A stretch of DNA of 7,300 bases from Hydrogenothermaceae bacterium (GTDB lineage Bacteria > Aquificota > Aquificia > Aquificales > Hydrogenothermaceae). Under the pieces are notes generated by a model, which worked only from the letters and a program-made list of their open reading frames with translations, was not told the origin of the DNA and did not search any database. Every line of letters begins with the position of its first letter. The first letter of the stretch is position 1. Shown here one piece after another: positions 1 through 6,954 of this stretch. The DNA is taken from the NCBI GenBank assembly GCA_012961365.1, contig DTZN01000088.1, positions 1 through 7,300 on the forward strand. The letters run 5' to 3'. Position numbers and translations under genes: made by a program.

Positions 1-128
1 ATGAAATTGTTTTAATAGCAAATGCAAACTGTGATATACCAGAAGAAATAGAAGTTGACCAGATTAAAAACTATGAATTTATATTTAGGGAAAAAGGTTG
101 CTATTTTGCTGAAGTTATTCTTATCTAA
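1..128 (+). CDS. C-terminal end of an unrecognised protein (5' partial)
   Basis: An open frame runs from the window edge (first full codon at position 3) through 41 codons to a TAA at 126-128. The visible tail contains the segments ANANCDIPEE and FREKGCYFAEVILI, which look like ordinary coding sequence with alternating hydrophobic residues, so a beta-rich C-terminus is plausible. Two cysteines are visible, in the NCD and GCY contexts. I do not recognise the family and assign no function. The frame overlaps the open upstream extension of the next gene (from 113) by 16 bases, which suggests that the two genes are co-transcribed and perhaps translationally coupled. That it is a real gene end is likely from composition and frame length; its identity is unknown. 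Confidence 0.6.
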   Translation, partial: EIVLIANANCDIPEEIEVDQIKNYEFIFREKGCYFAEVILI

Positions 129-202
129 AAGAGAAATTAAAAGAGCAAATCCAAAATATAGAAAAAGGGGAAAAGTTAACATTCATAGTTCACACAAACC
201 AG
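113..202 (+). other. In-frame N-terminal extension of addB without ATG/GTG/TTG
   Basis: The addB frame is open from 113 (after a TGA at 110-112) to the ATG at 203. The 30 codons include YLKEKLKEQIQ and IEKGEKLTFIVHTNQ. The latter resembles the first core strand of AddB-type proteins (a pattern like LTFIVPTNR-LKRYL) and runs straight into MKTYLKEYL. No ATG, GTG or TTG lies in this frame. Near-cognate codons are CTA at 125, ATC at 149, ATA at 158 and ATA at 185. Purine-rich stretches (AAAAGAG at 127-133 and 139-145) are the only ribosome-binding candidates. The extension is probably translated, but how it starts cannot be decided here. Confidence 0.55.
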
Positions 203-2773
203 ATGAAAACTTATCTTAAGGAATATCTAGCAAAAGATCTTGGTATTTTAGTAAATGCAAGATTTTATACGCTAATAGATATTTCAAAACAGCTTACAGA
301 CATAGAGCCTTTGCAAGATTTTGATAAAGAGTTAATTTTAAAAAAGTTTCTATATGAAAAAGATTTAAAACTAGACAGTTTACCAGAAGAATTTAATCTT
401 TTACTACAGCAACTAAAAGAATTTGAAATAAATCTAAACAATATAAAATCTGATTTTGTAAAGGAAATTATCAAATCTTACGAAGATTTCAAAGGAAAAA
501 TTTACTTTGACAGAGAAGATGTTCACAAATTATCTATAAAAAATACTAAAAATTTATCAAGTCAAATATTAGGTAATTTATTTATCTTTGGTATAAAATC
601 TGTTCCAAATCTCCATAGAAGGCTTTTTTTAGGTTTAAAAAACTTATCTAAAAATATCTTTGTTTTTTTACCATTTATATCTGATAGTGGATACTATCAA
701 AACTATTTGCACTTTTTAGAAGTTAAAAAATTTTTTAAAGATTTAGCAGGTTCTATAGAAGAAGAAAAAGTAGAGGATAGAAATTTAAGATTAGCTAAAT
801 ATATTTATAAATTTGATTATAATTTTTCAAAATTTAAAAATGATAACATTCGCATAGTAAAAGCAGATACAGAATATCAGGAATTAGAATATATAGCAGA
901 AAAAATAATAAAGCTTATAAAAAAGGGAATAAATTTCTATCAAATAGGAATAGTTGTTCCACAGATTGAAAGTTATTTACCGTTTATAAAGGAAATATTT
1001 AAAAAATATAAAATCCCATATTACCTAGTGGAAGAAAATAAATATATTGATAACCCAATTTTTAGAAAATTGTTTGCAATATTTGAAATAAAACAGAAAA
1101 ATTTTTCGAAAGAAGCAGTATTAAATATTCTGTCAGATAAGTTATTAAATATAAAAAACCTGCAAGATTTAGAAGAAAAAATTCTTTTATCTCCAGTTAT
1201 TGAAGGATTTGAAGATTTTCAAAAGTTTATTTTTATAAATAATGAGTTTAAAGACTTAGAAGAGCTTTTAAGTGTCTTAAATGATTTACCAAAAAAAGGG
1301 AAAATAGAAATTTTTGTTGAAGAATTTAAAAAAATAAACAAAAAATTCATTAAAGATGAAAAAGCAAGAAACTTTTTAGAAAATATATTTGATAGTTTAA
1401 CAAATATATCTCTTTACCAGCAATTATTTAATGAAGTTGAATATGAAGATTTTGTATCTATTATTAAAAAATTTTTTTACGAAGAAAATAAAGAACATAA
1501 AATAAGAGCAAATACAGTAAACATAGTTTCTCCTATATCAGCTGAAGCAAACAATTTTGATTATTTATTTTTTGTGAATATAAATTCAGGAAATTTTCCA
1601 TCAACATTAAGGGAAGAGATATTAGCAACTACTTCACAGCTAAATGGTTTAGATTATCCTTATCACCTTTTAATGCAACAGATTTTAAACTTTTGTAATA
1701 TCCTCGATAAGAATAAAAAAATTTATCTTTCATATATAACAAATAGCATTATATCAGGGCAAAAAGCTCCATCTATACTTATTGAGGAAGCAAAAAGGAT
1801 TTTGGATATAAAAGAAAAAGTTGCGAAACCATCTTATGATTTAACACTAAAAGACTTTCGTATAAAATATGCAAATCAAATAAAAGAATTAGATAAAAAT
1901 CTAAAAACCAAATGGAATTACTATAAAAAATTACAAAACCCAGACATTAAAGATTTTCAATTTGATAAGATTAAAATTAACTTTCCAATATCCCCAACAA
2001 AATTTACTACTTATGCATACTGTCCTTATAAATTTTTTTTAGAAAATATTATTGGTATCCAAGAAGTTGAAGAACCAGATAGAACAAAAATTTCACCAAT
2101 AGAAAAGGGAATTTTAGTCCATAAAATATTAGAAGATTTTTACAAAAATTTAGATTTGGAAAATTTGGAAGAGTATTTAAGAAAAGAATTACCAGAAATA
2201 GAAAAGAAATTTTTCTTAAAAATAAATGATTTACTCAAACCAATCATTCCATCCAAACAACCTTTTGAATTAGAAAAAGCAACTACACTTTATAATCGTC
2301 TAATAAAATTTATAAAAGAAGACACACAGAGATTAAAAATTCAGCAAAAAGAAGTTCCTAAAAAATTATTAGAAAAAGAATTTCAAAATAAATATTTTAA
2401 AGGAAAAATAGATAGAGTAGATGAAGATAAAACTGGAAATTATTACATTTACGACTATAAAACAGGAGAAAATCCTGTAAAAAATTTAGAAGAAGAAATA
2501 AAAAGTAAATATATTCAGCTAATAATTTATAAAAATTTTTTAGAAAACCAAAATAAACAAATTAAGGAAATAGGTATTTTTGCAGTAAACGATAAATATG
2601 GAAATTTTGTTTATTCGATAAATGATGAAGAAACTTTTAAGAAATTACAAAATCATCTAAATGTTTTACTAGATTTACTAAAAAGTAAGTGGTTTTATCC
2701 TAAAGAAAATGAAATATGCAGTTATTGCCAGTTTAATGAGTTTTGTATAAAGGATAAATTAAAAGTTTTATAG
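203..2773 (+). CDS. addB: AddB-like ATP-dependent nuclease subunit (PD-(D/E)XK, Fe-S)
   Basis: This is the likely second subunit of an AddAB-type helicase-nuclease that resects double-strand breaks for RecA loading. Residues are numbered from the ATG at 203 (856 aa). Residues 1 to about 590 look like the inactivated helicase-like part of AddB (strand segments such as IGIVVPQIESYLPF at 248-261); I see no Walker A motif. The C-terminus is a RecB-family nuclease: H640 in GILVHKILE, D737 in GKIDRVD, D751 and K753 in DYKTG, and Q772. Cys607 (YAYCPYKFF) plus C839, C842 and C848 (C-x2-C-x5-C) match the AddB iron-sulfur clasp. It is shorter than Bacillus AddB (about 1,166 aa). The gene order addB-addA is the classical one. 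The true start is probably upstream of 203: the preceding codons read as a fitting N-terminal strand, and the 203 ATG has no visible Shine-Dalgarno. It could equally be named a generic PD-(D/E)XK nuclease family protein. Confidence 0.85.
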   Translation: MKTYLKEYLAKDLGILVNARFYTLIDISKQLTDIEPLQDFDKELILKKFLYEKDLKLDSLPEEFNLLLQQLKEFEINLNNIKSDFVKEIIKSYEDFKGKIYFDREDVHKLSIKNTKNLSSQILGNLFIFGIKSVPNLHRRLFLGLKNLSKNIFVFLPFISDSGYYQNYLHFLEVKKFFKDLAGSIEEEKVEDRNLRLAKYIYKFDYNFSKFKNDNIRIVKADTEYQELEYIAEKIIKLIKKGINFYQIGIVVPQIESYLPFIKEIFKKYKIPYYLVEENKYIDNPIFRKLFAIFEIKQKNFSKEAVLNILSDKLLNIKNLQDLEEKILLSPVIEGFEDFQKFIFINNEFKDLEELLSVLNDLPKKGKIEIFVEEFKKINKKFIKDEKARNFLENIFDSLTNISLYQQLFNEVEYEDFVSIIKKFFYEENKEHKIRANTVNIVSPISAEANNFDYLFFVNINSGNFPSTLREEILATTSQLNGLDYPYHLLMQQILNFCNILDKNKKIYLSYITNSIISGQKAPSILIEEAKRILDIKEKVAKPSYDLTLKDFRIKYANQIKELDKNLKTKWNYYKKLQNPDIKDFQFDKIKINFPISPTKFTTYAYCPYKFFLENIIGIQEVEEPDRTKISPIEKGILVHKILEDFYKNLDLENLEEYLRKELPEIEKKFFLKINDLLKPIIPSKQPFELEKATTLYNRLIKFIKEDTQRLKIQQKEVPKKLLEKEFQNKYFKGKIDRVDEDKTGNYYIYDYKTGENPVKNLEEEIKSKYIQLIIYKNFLENQNKQIKEIGIFAVNDKYGNFVYSINDEETFKKLQNHLNVLLDLLKSKWFYPKENEICSYCQFNEFCIKDKLKVL

Positions 2774-2776
2774 GAG
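2772..2776 (+). promoter_or_regulatory. Shine-Dalgarno of addA overlapping the addB stop
   Basis: AGGAG at 2772-2776 shares bases with the addB TAG stop (2771-2773) and lies nine bases before the addA ATG at 2786. The placement fixes the addA start and suggests translational coupling, so the two subunits would be made in step. Confidence 0.8.
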
Positions 2777-2785
2777 CAATAAATA

Positions 2786-5700
2786 ATGCCAAATATAAAC
2801 TATATAGCTTCTGCAGGAACAGGTAAAACATACAACTTAATCTGTAAAGTTTTAGAAAAAATTCTTAAAGAAAAAATATCTTTGAAAAATATTTTAATAT
2901 TAACATTTACAGAAAAATCTGCTACAGAACTTAAAGAAAAACTTTATGAAAAAATAAAAAATATTCTAACAAGCCCGCAAGTTTCTGAAGATGACAAAAG
3001 AAAACTCCATAAAGAACTAATATTTATAGACAGTGGATATATAGGTACCTTTCATAGTGTCTTTCTAAGGCTATTAAAAAAATATCCAGAACAATCAAAA
3101 ATTGACAACTCTTTTAATATAATCTCGAACAATTTAGATAGCTTTTTAGATTTTACATTTGAAAAATGGATAGAAGAAAATTTTGAAAAAAATGAAAATC
3201 AAAAAAAACAGTGGCAAGAGATAATAAAAACATTTGAAGGAAAATCAGAAAAAATAAAAGAAATATTTATAATACTCTACAAGAACAGATTAAAATTAAA
3301 GCCTTACGAAGTTAATCTAGAAAAACAGAAAGAAGAAATTGAAACTTTACAAAATCAGTTAAAAAAATTAATTAATAAGCTGTTTAAAAATTACGGTGAT
3401 TTATTAAACGAAATAAAAGAAGAATATAACTCTAAATTTTTCAAAGTATCCCCTTTTGATATTAGAAATGTATTAGAAGAAGGAAAAAATGTAAATCTAC
3501 CTAATATAAATGATTTATTTATTTTTAAAAATCCTCAAAAACTAAAAAAAGATGAAAAAATTTTTTATGAAAATCAAATAAAACCTTTAAAAAACGATGA
3601 AAATTTTAAAAAATTGGAAATACAAATTTGTAAAAAAATACAAAAACTTAAAGAAAAAGCTCTAGATTACAATGCGAATATACTTTTAAAAAAATTCTTC
3701 GAATATCTAAAATTTGTAAAGGAACTGAAAAATGAAGAAAAATTAATCGATTTCAATGATATTTTAGAAAAAATGCTAGAACTGATTAAAAATGAAGAAA
3801 TAAAAAACAATTTAAAAAATAATTTTAAATATATTTTCATAGATGAATTTCAGGATACAGATAATATCCAGAACCAAATCATAGAGAGTTTTTCAAATCA
3901 AAATATTTATGTTTTTGGAGACCCTAAACAATGCATATACACATGGAGAGACGCAGATTTAAATACTTATTACAAATTTTTAGATAAAAATAAATTCAAA
4001 GATAAAGTTTTGGACACAAATTATAGAAGTAGCCAAATTTTAGTTGAATTTTTTAATAAATTATTTTCCAGCAACACATTTTTAGCTCATATTGATAAAA
4101 GATTTAAAAAGCCTGTTAAACATAAAAATGAAATACAAAATAGCTATGTAAAACTTATAAATTTAAAAACAACAAAAACAAAAAAAGAAGAGCTAATCAA
4201 ACAAGAAGCATTATATACAGTTAAACTAATTCAAGATTTATTAAAAGAAAATTATAAATTTAGCGATATAATGATTTTACTTAGAAAAAATAAGCAATTA
4301 AAAATCTTTAAAGAAATCTTAGCTCAACACAATATTCCTATAGATGCTACATCAAGTAATAACCTGTTTGAAAAAGAAGAAATAAAAACAATCATAAACA
4401 TACTAAAACTTATAGAGTATCCAAAAAGACAGTTGATTTTTTTAAAAGTTTTAAAATCACCATTAGTTTTTGTAGATGATTTATTTTTATACAAAAATAA
4501 AGAAAGTTTATCTTTAGAAAACATTCAAAATAAAAACCTAGAGATAATAAAGGAAATTATAAAAAATAAATACAATTTAACAGTTGAAGAAATAATAAAT
4601 GAAATTTACCAGAAAACAGACCTTTTAGAAACGTACTCATTAATGTTAGAAGGGGCAAAAAAAGTAGAAAATCTAAAGAAATTAAAGAGTATTGCTAAGA
4701 AAAAAACTTTAGAAGGACTTTCTCTAAGAGACTTTATTTTATATATGGAGACAAATACACATCAAGAAGCAGAAGAAAGCTTTGAAAATACTGTTAAGCT
4801 TTTAACAATGCATAAATCTAAGGGGTTAGAAAGCAAAATTGTTATAATTCCTTTAGTATCCCACGAACCTTGGCAGATAGAATTAAACCAAGTTCATATA
4901 AAAAATGGAAAACCCTTATTATACTTTCCTAAAAACAAAACCGTCAGCAAGGAAATAAAAACTTACGAAAAAGACCTAAAGGAAGAAATAAAAAACGAAC
5001 AAGAAAGACTATTTTATGTAGCAATAACAAGAGCAAAAGAAAAACTTATATTTATAGCAAGTGGGAAACCGCGAACAAGCTCATACATAAGTTTGTTAAA
5101 AGAAGTAAATTATAAAATTAACAAAGAACATGTAAATTTTGAGAAACTTCAAATTCTACCTTTAGAAAAGAAAAACTTAAAAATAGAATCAGAAAATATA
5201 CAACGAAGATTGCAAAATATAATAAAACTGGAAAAAGAAAAGCTGGAAAAATATGAACAAGCATTACAAAACCAAAGATTTAGATCTGTTTCCCAAATAA
5301 TGAAAGAACACCAGAAAGAAGAAGAAATGAAAATTCCACTTTCTCAAAATAAAGAAGAAAATACTGCTATTTATACAGGTATATTAGTTCATGAGATTTT
5401 AGAATCTCTAGATTTTAATAATTTTTCATTAGAAAAAGTTAAAGAATTGTTAAATAAAAAGAAAACAATCGTTCCGGAAAATATAAGAGGAACTGTTTCA
5501 AAAAATGCTTTAAAAATTTTACAAAATTTTGAAAATTCTCCTCTCCACGATGAACTAAGAACTTCAAAAATTTTGTTTAGAGAGCTACCTTTTACCCTTT
5601 ATGAAAAAAATGCATACATAGAAGGAAGAATAGACATAATTTATGAAAAGAATGGAAGAATAATAGTTATGGATTACAAAACAAACAAATATGAATCAAA

Positions 5701-5839
5701 AAAAGAAAGAGAAAAAATTCTATCAACTTACAAAAAACAAAAAGAATACTATCTAAAAGCAGTAAGCAAATTATACCCAGATAAAAACATAGAATTTAAA
5801 CTTGGTCTTCTATATAAATGTGAAATATATCCCTCTTAA
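2786..5839 (+). CDS. addA: AddA/RecB-like UvrD-family helicase-nuclease
   Basis: This is an SF1A (UvrD/RecB) DNA helicase fused to a C-terminal RecB-family nuclease, 1,017 aa, and the likely motor subunit partnering the upstream AddB. Helicase motifs in order: Walker A SAGTGKT (9-15, K14); Ia LTFTEKSATELK (39-50); a TFHS motif near 88-91; Walker B FIDEFQDT (351-358, D353/E354); III GDPKQCIYTWR (378-388); IV DTNYRSS (410-416); V TMHKSKGLE (674-682); VI ERLFYVAITRA (740-750, R749). The nuclease follows: H869 in GILVHEILE, D950 in GRIDII, D963 and K965 in MDYKTNK, and Q985 in the QKEYY helix. Residues about 175-200 look coiled-coil-like. It is shorter than Bacillus AddA (about 1,232 aa) but no motif is missing. 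Motif III has Cys383 where Ser is usual. No Fe-S cysteine set is visible here, as expected for AddA. The choice between AddA and RecB is made from the adjacent AddB with its Fe-S nuclease. Confidence 0.9.
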   Translation: MPNINYIASAGTGKTYNLICKVLEKILKEKISLKNILILTFTEKSATELKEKLYEKIKNILTSPQVSEDDKRKLHKELIFIDSGYIGTFHSVFLRLLKKYPEQSKIDNSFNIISNNLDSFLDFTFEKWIEENFEKNENQKKQWQEIIKTFEGKSEKIKEIFIILYKNRLKLKPYEVNLEKQKEEIETLQNQLKKLINKLFKNYGDLLNEIKEEYNSKFFKVSPFDIRNVLEEGKNVNLPNINDLFIFKNPQKLKKDEKIFYENQIKPLKNDENFKKLEIQICKKIQKLKEKALDYNANILLKKFFEYLKFVKELKNEEKLIDFNDILEKMLELIKNEEIKNNLKNNFKYIFIDEFQDTDNIQNQIIESFSNQNIYVFGDPKQCIYTWRDADLNTYYKFLDKNKFKDKVLDTNYRSSQILVEFFNKLFSSNTFLAHIDKRFKKPVKHKNEIQNSYVKLINLKTTKTKKEELIKQEALYTVKLIQDLLKENYKFSDIMILLRKNKQLKIFKEILAQHNIPIDATSSNNLFEKEEIKTIINILKLIEYPKRQLIFLKVLKSPLVFVDDLFLYKNKESLSLENIQNKNLEIIKEIIKNKYNLTVEEIINEIYQKTDLLETYSLMLEGAKKVENLKKLKSIAKKKTLEGLSLRDFILYMETNTHQEAEESFENTVKLLTMHKSKGLESKIVIIPLVSHEPWQIELNQVHIKNGKPLLYFPKNKTVSKEIKTYEKDLKEEIKNEQERLFYVAITRAKEKLIFIASGKPRTSSYISLLKEVNYKINKEHVNFEKLQILPLEKKNLKIESENIQRRLQNIIKLEKEKLEKYEQALQNQRFRSVSQIMKEHQKEEEMKIPLSQNKEENTAIYTGILVHEILESLDFNNFSLEKVKELLNKKKTIVPENIRGTVSKNALKILQNFENSPLHDELRTSKILFRELPFTLYEKNAYIEGRIDIIYEKNGRIIVMDYKTNKYESKKEREKILSTYKKQKEYYLKAVSKLYPDKNIEFKLGLLYKCEIYPS

Positions 5840-5940
5840 AGTACCTATTGGGAAAACTCTTTCGACTAAAATCCAATCTAGCTGCCTTTGGTTATCTGAT
5901 TTAAAGAATTAGTAGCAATGGAATACAGGCAAAACTGCTC

Positions 5941-5967
5941 AAAACTTTAAATTTATTTTAAAGTTTT
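5941..5967 (+). terminator. Perfect 11-bp AT-rich inverted repeat, possible addA terminator
   Basis: AAAACTTTAAA (5941-5951) and TTTAAAGTTTT (5957-5967) are exact reverse complements around a five-base loop TTTAT. The 3' arm ends in four Ts and the 5' arm begins with four As, so it could act as a weak terminator in either direction. It lies about 100 bases past the addA stop, has only two G:C pairs and is not followed by a further T-run. It could equally be a chance palindrome or part of a decayed element. Confidence 0.35.
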
Positions 5968-6034
5968 CACGATTACATAACAAGATTAAAGCAAGAAAAT
6001 GGTATTAAGCTTAAGTAGAAGATAAAATATAGAT

Positions 6035-6192
6035 ATGGGGAGAAGAAGAATATATAGGCACGACATAAGATATCCAGAGTATGGGAGAAATAGAAGAAAA
6101 ACAAAATCTTATGTAAAAAGTGTAAAGACTTTAAATTTTTACTTGGCTCTTATATCCATTTATTGGAAATTTTTATGAATGCTATTCATTGA
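6035..6192 (+). pseudogene. Possible decayed zinc-ribbon transposase N-terminus
   Basis: A 47-codon frame starts at ATG 6035 and ends at TGA 6176-6178. It begins with basic residues and the segment RHDIRYPEYGRN, resembling the first half of a zinc ribbon (typically IRCPECG) with both cysteines replaced by tyrosine (TAT for TGT at residues 13 and 16). Over the following bases the -1 frame, open 6094-6192, reads LCKKCKDFKF, like the second CxxC half of such a ribbon. A one-base loss in the A-runs around 6096-6106 would explain the split. N-terminal zinc ribbons of this layout are common in insertion-sequence transposases, so a degraded IS fragment is the best guess. No DDE catalytic domain, terminal inverted repeats or target duplication is visible. 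It is short enough that chance resemblance cannot be excluded. Confidence 0.35.
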
Positions 6193-6200
6193 ACTGAATA
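6175..6200 (+). repeat. Two overlapping, mutually exclusive small hairpins
   Basis: ATGAAT (6175-6180) pairs with ATTCAT (6184-6189) around a three-base loop. TATTCA (6183-6188) pairs with TGAATA (6195-6200) around a six-base loop. Both stems are perfect, six base pairs each, and share the middle segment. They sit just upstream of the pyrF -35 box. They may be an operator, an end structure of a decayed element, or chance in AT-rich DNA. Confidence 0.3.
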
Positions 6201-6210
6201 CCTCATAAGC

Positions 6211-6242
6211 TTGACATTAATTTAAATCTATATTTATATAAT
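6211..6242 (+). promoter_or_regulatory. Sigma-70-type promoter for pyrF-rpoN
   Basis: A perfect -35 box TTGACA lies at 6211-6216. A -10 box follows as TTATAT at 6234-6239 (17-base spacer) or TATATA at 6235-6240 (18). A full TATAAT is at 6237-6242, but with a long 20-base spacer. Transcription would start near 6246-6250 and leave a leader of about 25 bases that carries the Shine-Dalgarno. This makes pyrF-rpoN a transcription unit independent of addBA. The leader is too short for an attenuator or riboswitch. Confidence 0.65.
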
Positions 6243-6258
6243 TGGCACAAAATTTGAT
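6242..6258 (+). promoter_or_regulatory. Sigma-54-like site with imperfect -12 element
   Basis: TTGGCAC at 6242-6248 is a perfect -24 element. Five bases later comes TTGAT (6254-6258), where the consensus -12 is TTGCA or TTGCT. The GG and the G(A) are separated by exactly ten bases, as in real sites, but the key C is A. If used as a promoter it would start transcription near 6269, after the Shine-Dalgarno, so it is a poor promoter for pyrF. Binding without productive initiation is possible, and so is chance. Confidence 0.25.
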
Positions 6259-6265
6259 AAAGGAG
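6259..6265 (+). promoter_or_regulatory. Strong Shine-Dalgarno for pyrF
   Basis: AAAGGAG ends eight bases before the ATG at 6274. It is the best ribosome-binding site in the window and fixes the pyrF start. Confidence 0.85.
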
Positions 6266-6273
6266 ATAGATTT

Positions 6274-6954
6274 ATGCCACAGCTTGCTATTGCTCTAGAT
6301 TTTACAGAAATAGAAGATGCAGAAAAGTTTTTATATGATTTAGAAGACAAAGATGTAATTATAAAGGTTGGTTATTCACTATTTGTTAAATATGGAAACG
6401 CAATTACAGATTTTATAAAAAACAGAGGATTTAAACTTTTTTTAGATTTAAAGCTTCATGATATACCAAATACAGTTTATAACGGTGTAAAAGGAGCAGT
6501 TTATCTAGAGGCAGATTATCTTACTATTCACACTCTCGGCGGAAAACAAATGTTAGAAAAAGCAGTAGAAGCCAAAGAAGGTTCAAATTTAAAACTCCTT
6601 GGAGTTACAGTTTTAACCAGTTTAGATGAGGAATATTTAAGGTTTTTAGGTGTAAATGAAAATATACAAGGTTTAACTTTAAAACTTGCAAATCTAGCAG
6701 TAGAAACAGGTATTGATGGTATTGTTTGTTCACCTCAGGAAGTTAAGTATCTTAAAGAAAATATAAAAAAAGAATTTCTAGCAATAACTCCCGGAATAAG
6801 ACCATCATTAGACAATAATGATGACCAAAAAAGAGTTATGGATATAAAAAGTGCTATTAAGGAAGGCTCAGATATACTTGTTATAGGAAGACCTATAATA
6901 AAAGCACAAAACCCAAACGAAATAATAAAAGAAATAAAAGAAAAATTAAGATAG
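6274..6954 (+). CDS. pyrF: Orotidine 5'-phosphate decarboxylase
   Basis: This cytoplasmic enzyme converts orotidine 5'-monophosphate to UMP, the last step of de novo pyrimidine synthesis. The 226-aa length is normal for the bacterial (PyrF type 1) family. It is a single TIM barrel: ALDF at 7-10 (substrate-binding D9), K31 in IIKVGYSLF, and the catalytic signature DLKLHDIPNT at 58-67 with D58, K60 and D63. Further on are the TPGIRP loop (172-177), Q185 in the phosphate-gripping loop and the GRPI phosphate-binding motif (205-208, R206). All expected active-site residues are present. The start is supported by the strong AAAGGAG eight bases upstream and by the first barrel strand beginning at residue 4. 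It has its own promoter and is followed with no gap by rpoN, so the two are almost certainly co-transcribed. No other pyrimidine gene is in view. Confidence 0.97.
   Translation: MPQLAIALDFTEIEDAEKFLYDLEDKDVIIKVGYSLFVKYGNAITDFIKNRGFKLFLDLKLHDIPNTVYNGVKGAVYLEADYLTIHTLGGKQMLEKAVEAKEGSNLKLLGVTVLTSLDEEYLRFLGVNENIQGLTLKLANLAVETGIDGIVCSPQEVKYLKENIKKEFLAITPGIRPSLDNNDDQKRVMDIKSAIKEGSDILVIGRPIIKAQNPNEIIKEIKEKLR

Larger units (their letters stand above)
5840..6210. other. Non-coding stretch between addA and the pyrF promoter
   Basis: No intact gene or RNA gene is recognised across this stretch on either strand. Frames are broken by frequent stops. The content I can point to is the inverted repeat at 5941-5967, the decayed zinc-ribbon-like frame at 6035-6192 and two overlapping small hairpins at 6175-6200. 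The stretch 5840-5940 and the stretch 5968-6034 show only short open runs. It is unusually long compared with the 12-base and zero-base gaps elsewhere in the window, as expected for an operon boundary or an old insertion scar. Confidence 0.5.

Noticed and set aside
113..128. Programmed -1 frameshift fusing the upstream gene to addB
   Set aside because: The frames are related by -1, but no slippery heptamer or downstream stem is seen in the overlap. Reinitiation or a near-cognate start is simpler.
265..474. 69-codon minus-strand open frame inside addB
   Set aside because: It is a shadow of the coding strand, Ser/Phe/Lys-rich, with no recognisable motif.
2033..2040. Run of eight Ts within addB as a possible phase-variation tract
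   Set aside because: The frame is intact through it, and it encodes conserved Phe-Phe-Leu right after the Fe-S cysteine. Homopolymers this long are common throughout this AT-rich window.
4324..4524. 66-codon minus-strand open frame inside addA
   Set aside because: It is a shadow of addA, which has intact helicase and nuclease motifs on both sides.
5861..5867. TTCGACT resembling a tRNA T-loop
   Set aside because: The flanking five bases on each side do not pair, and no acceptor or anticodon arm can be found around it.
6005..6014. Ten-base palindrome TTAAGCTTAA
   Set aside because: Short palindromes of A and T are expected by chance here. There is no loop, second copy or promoter context.
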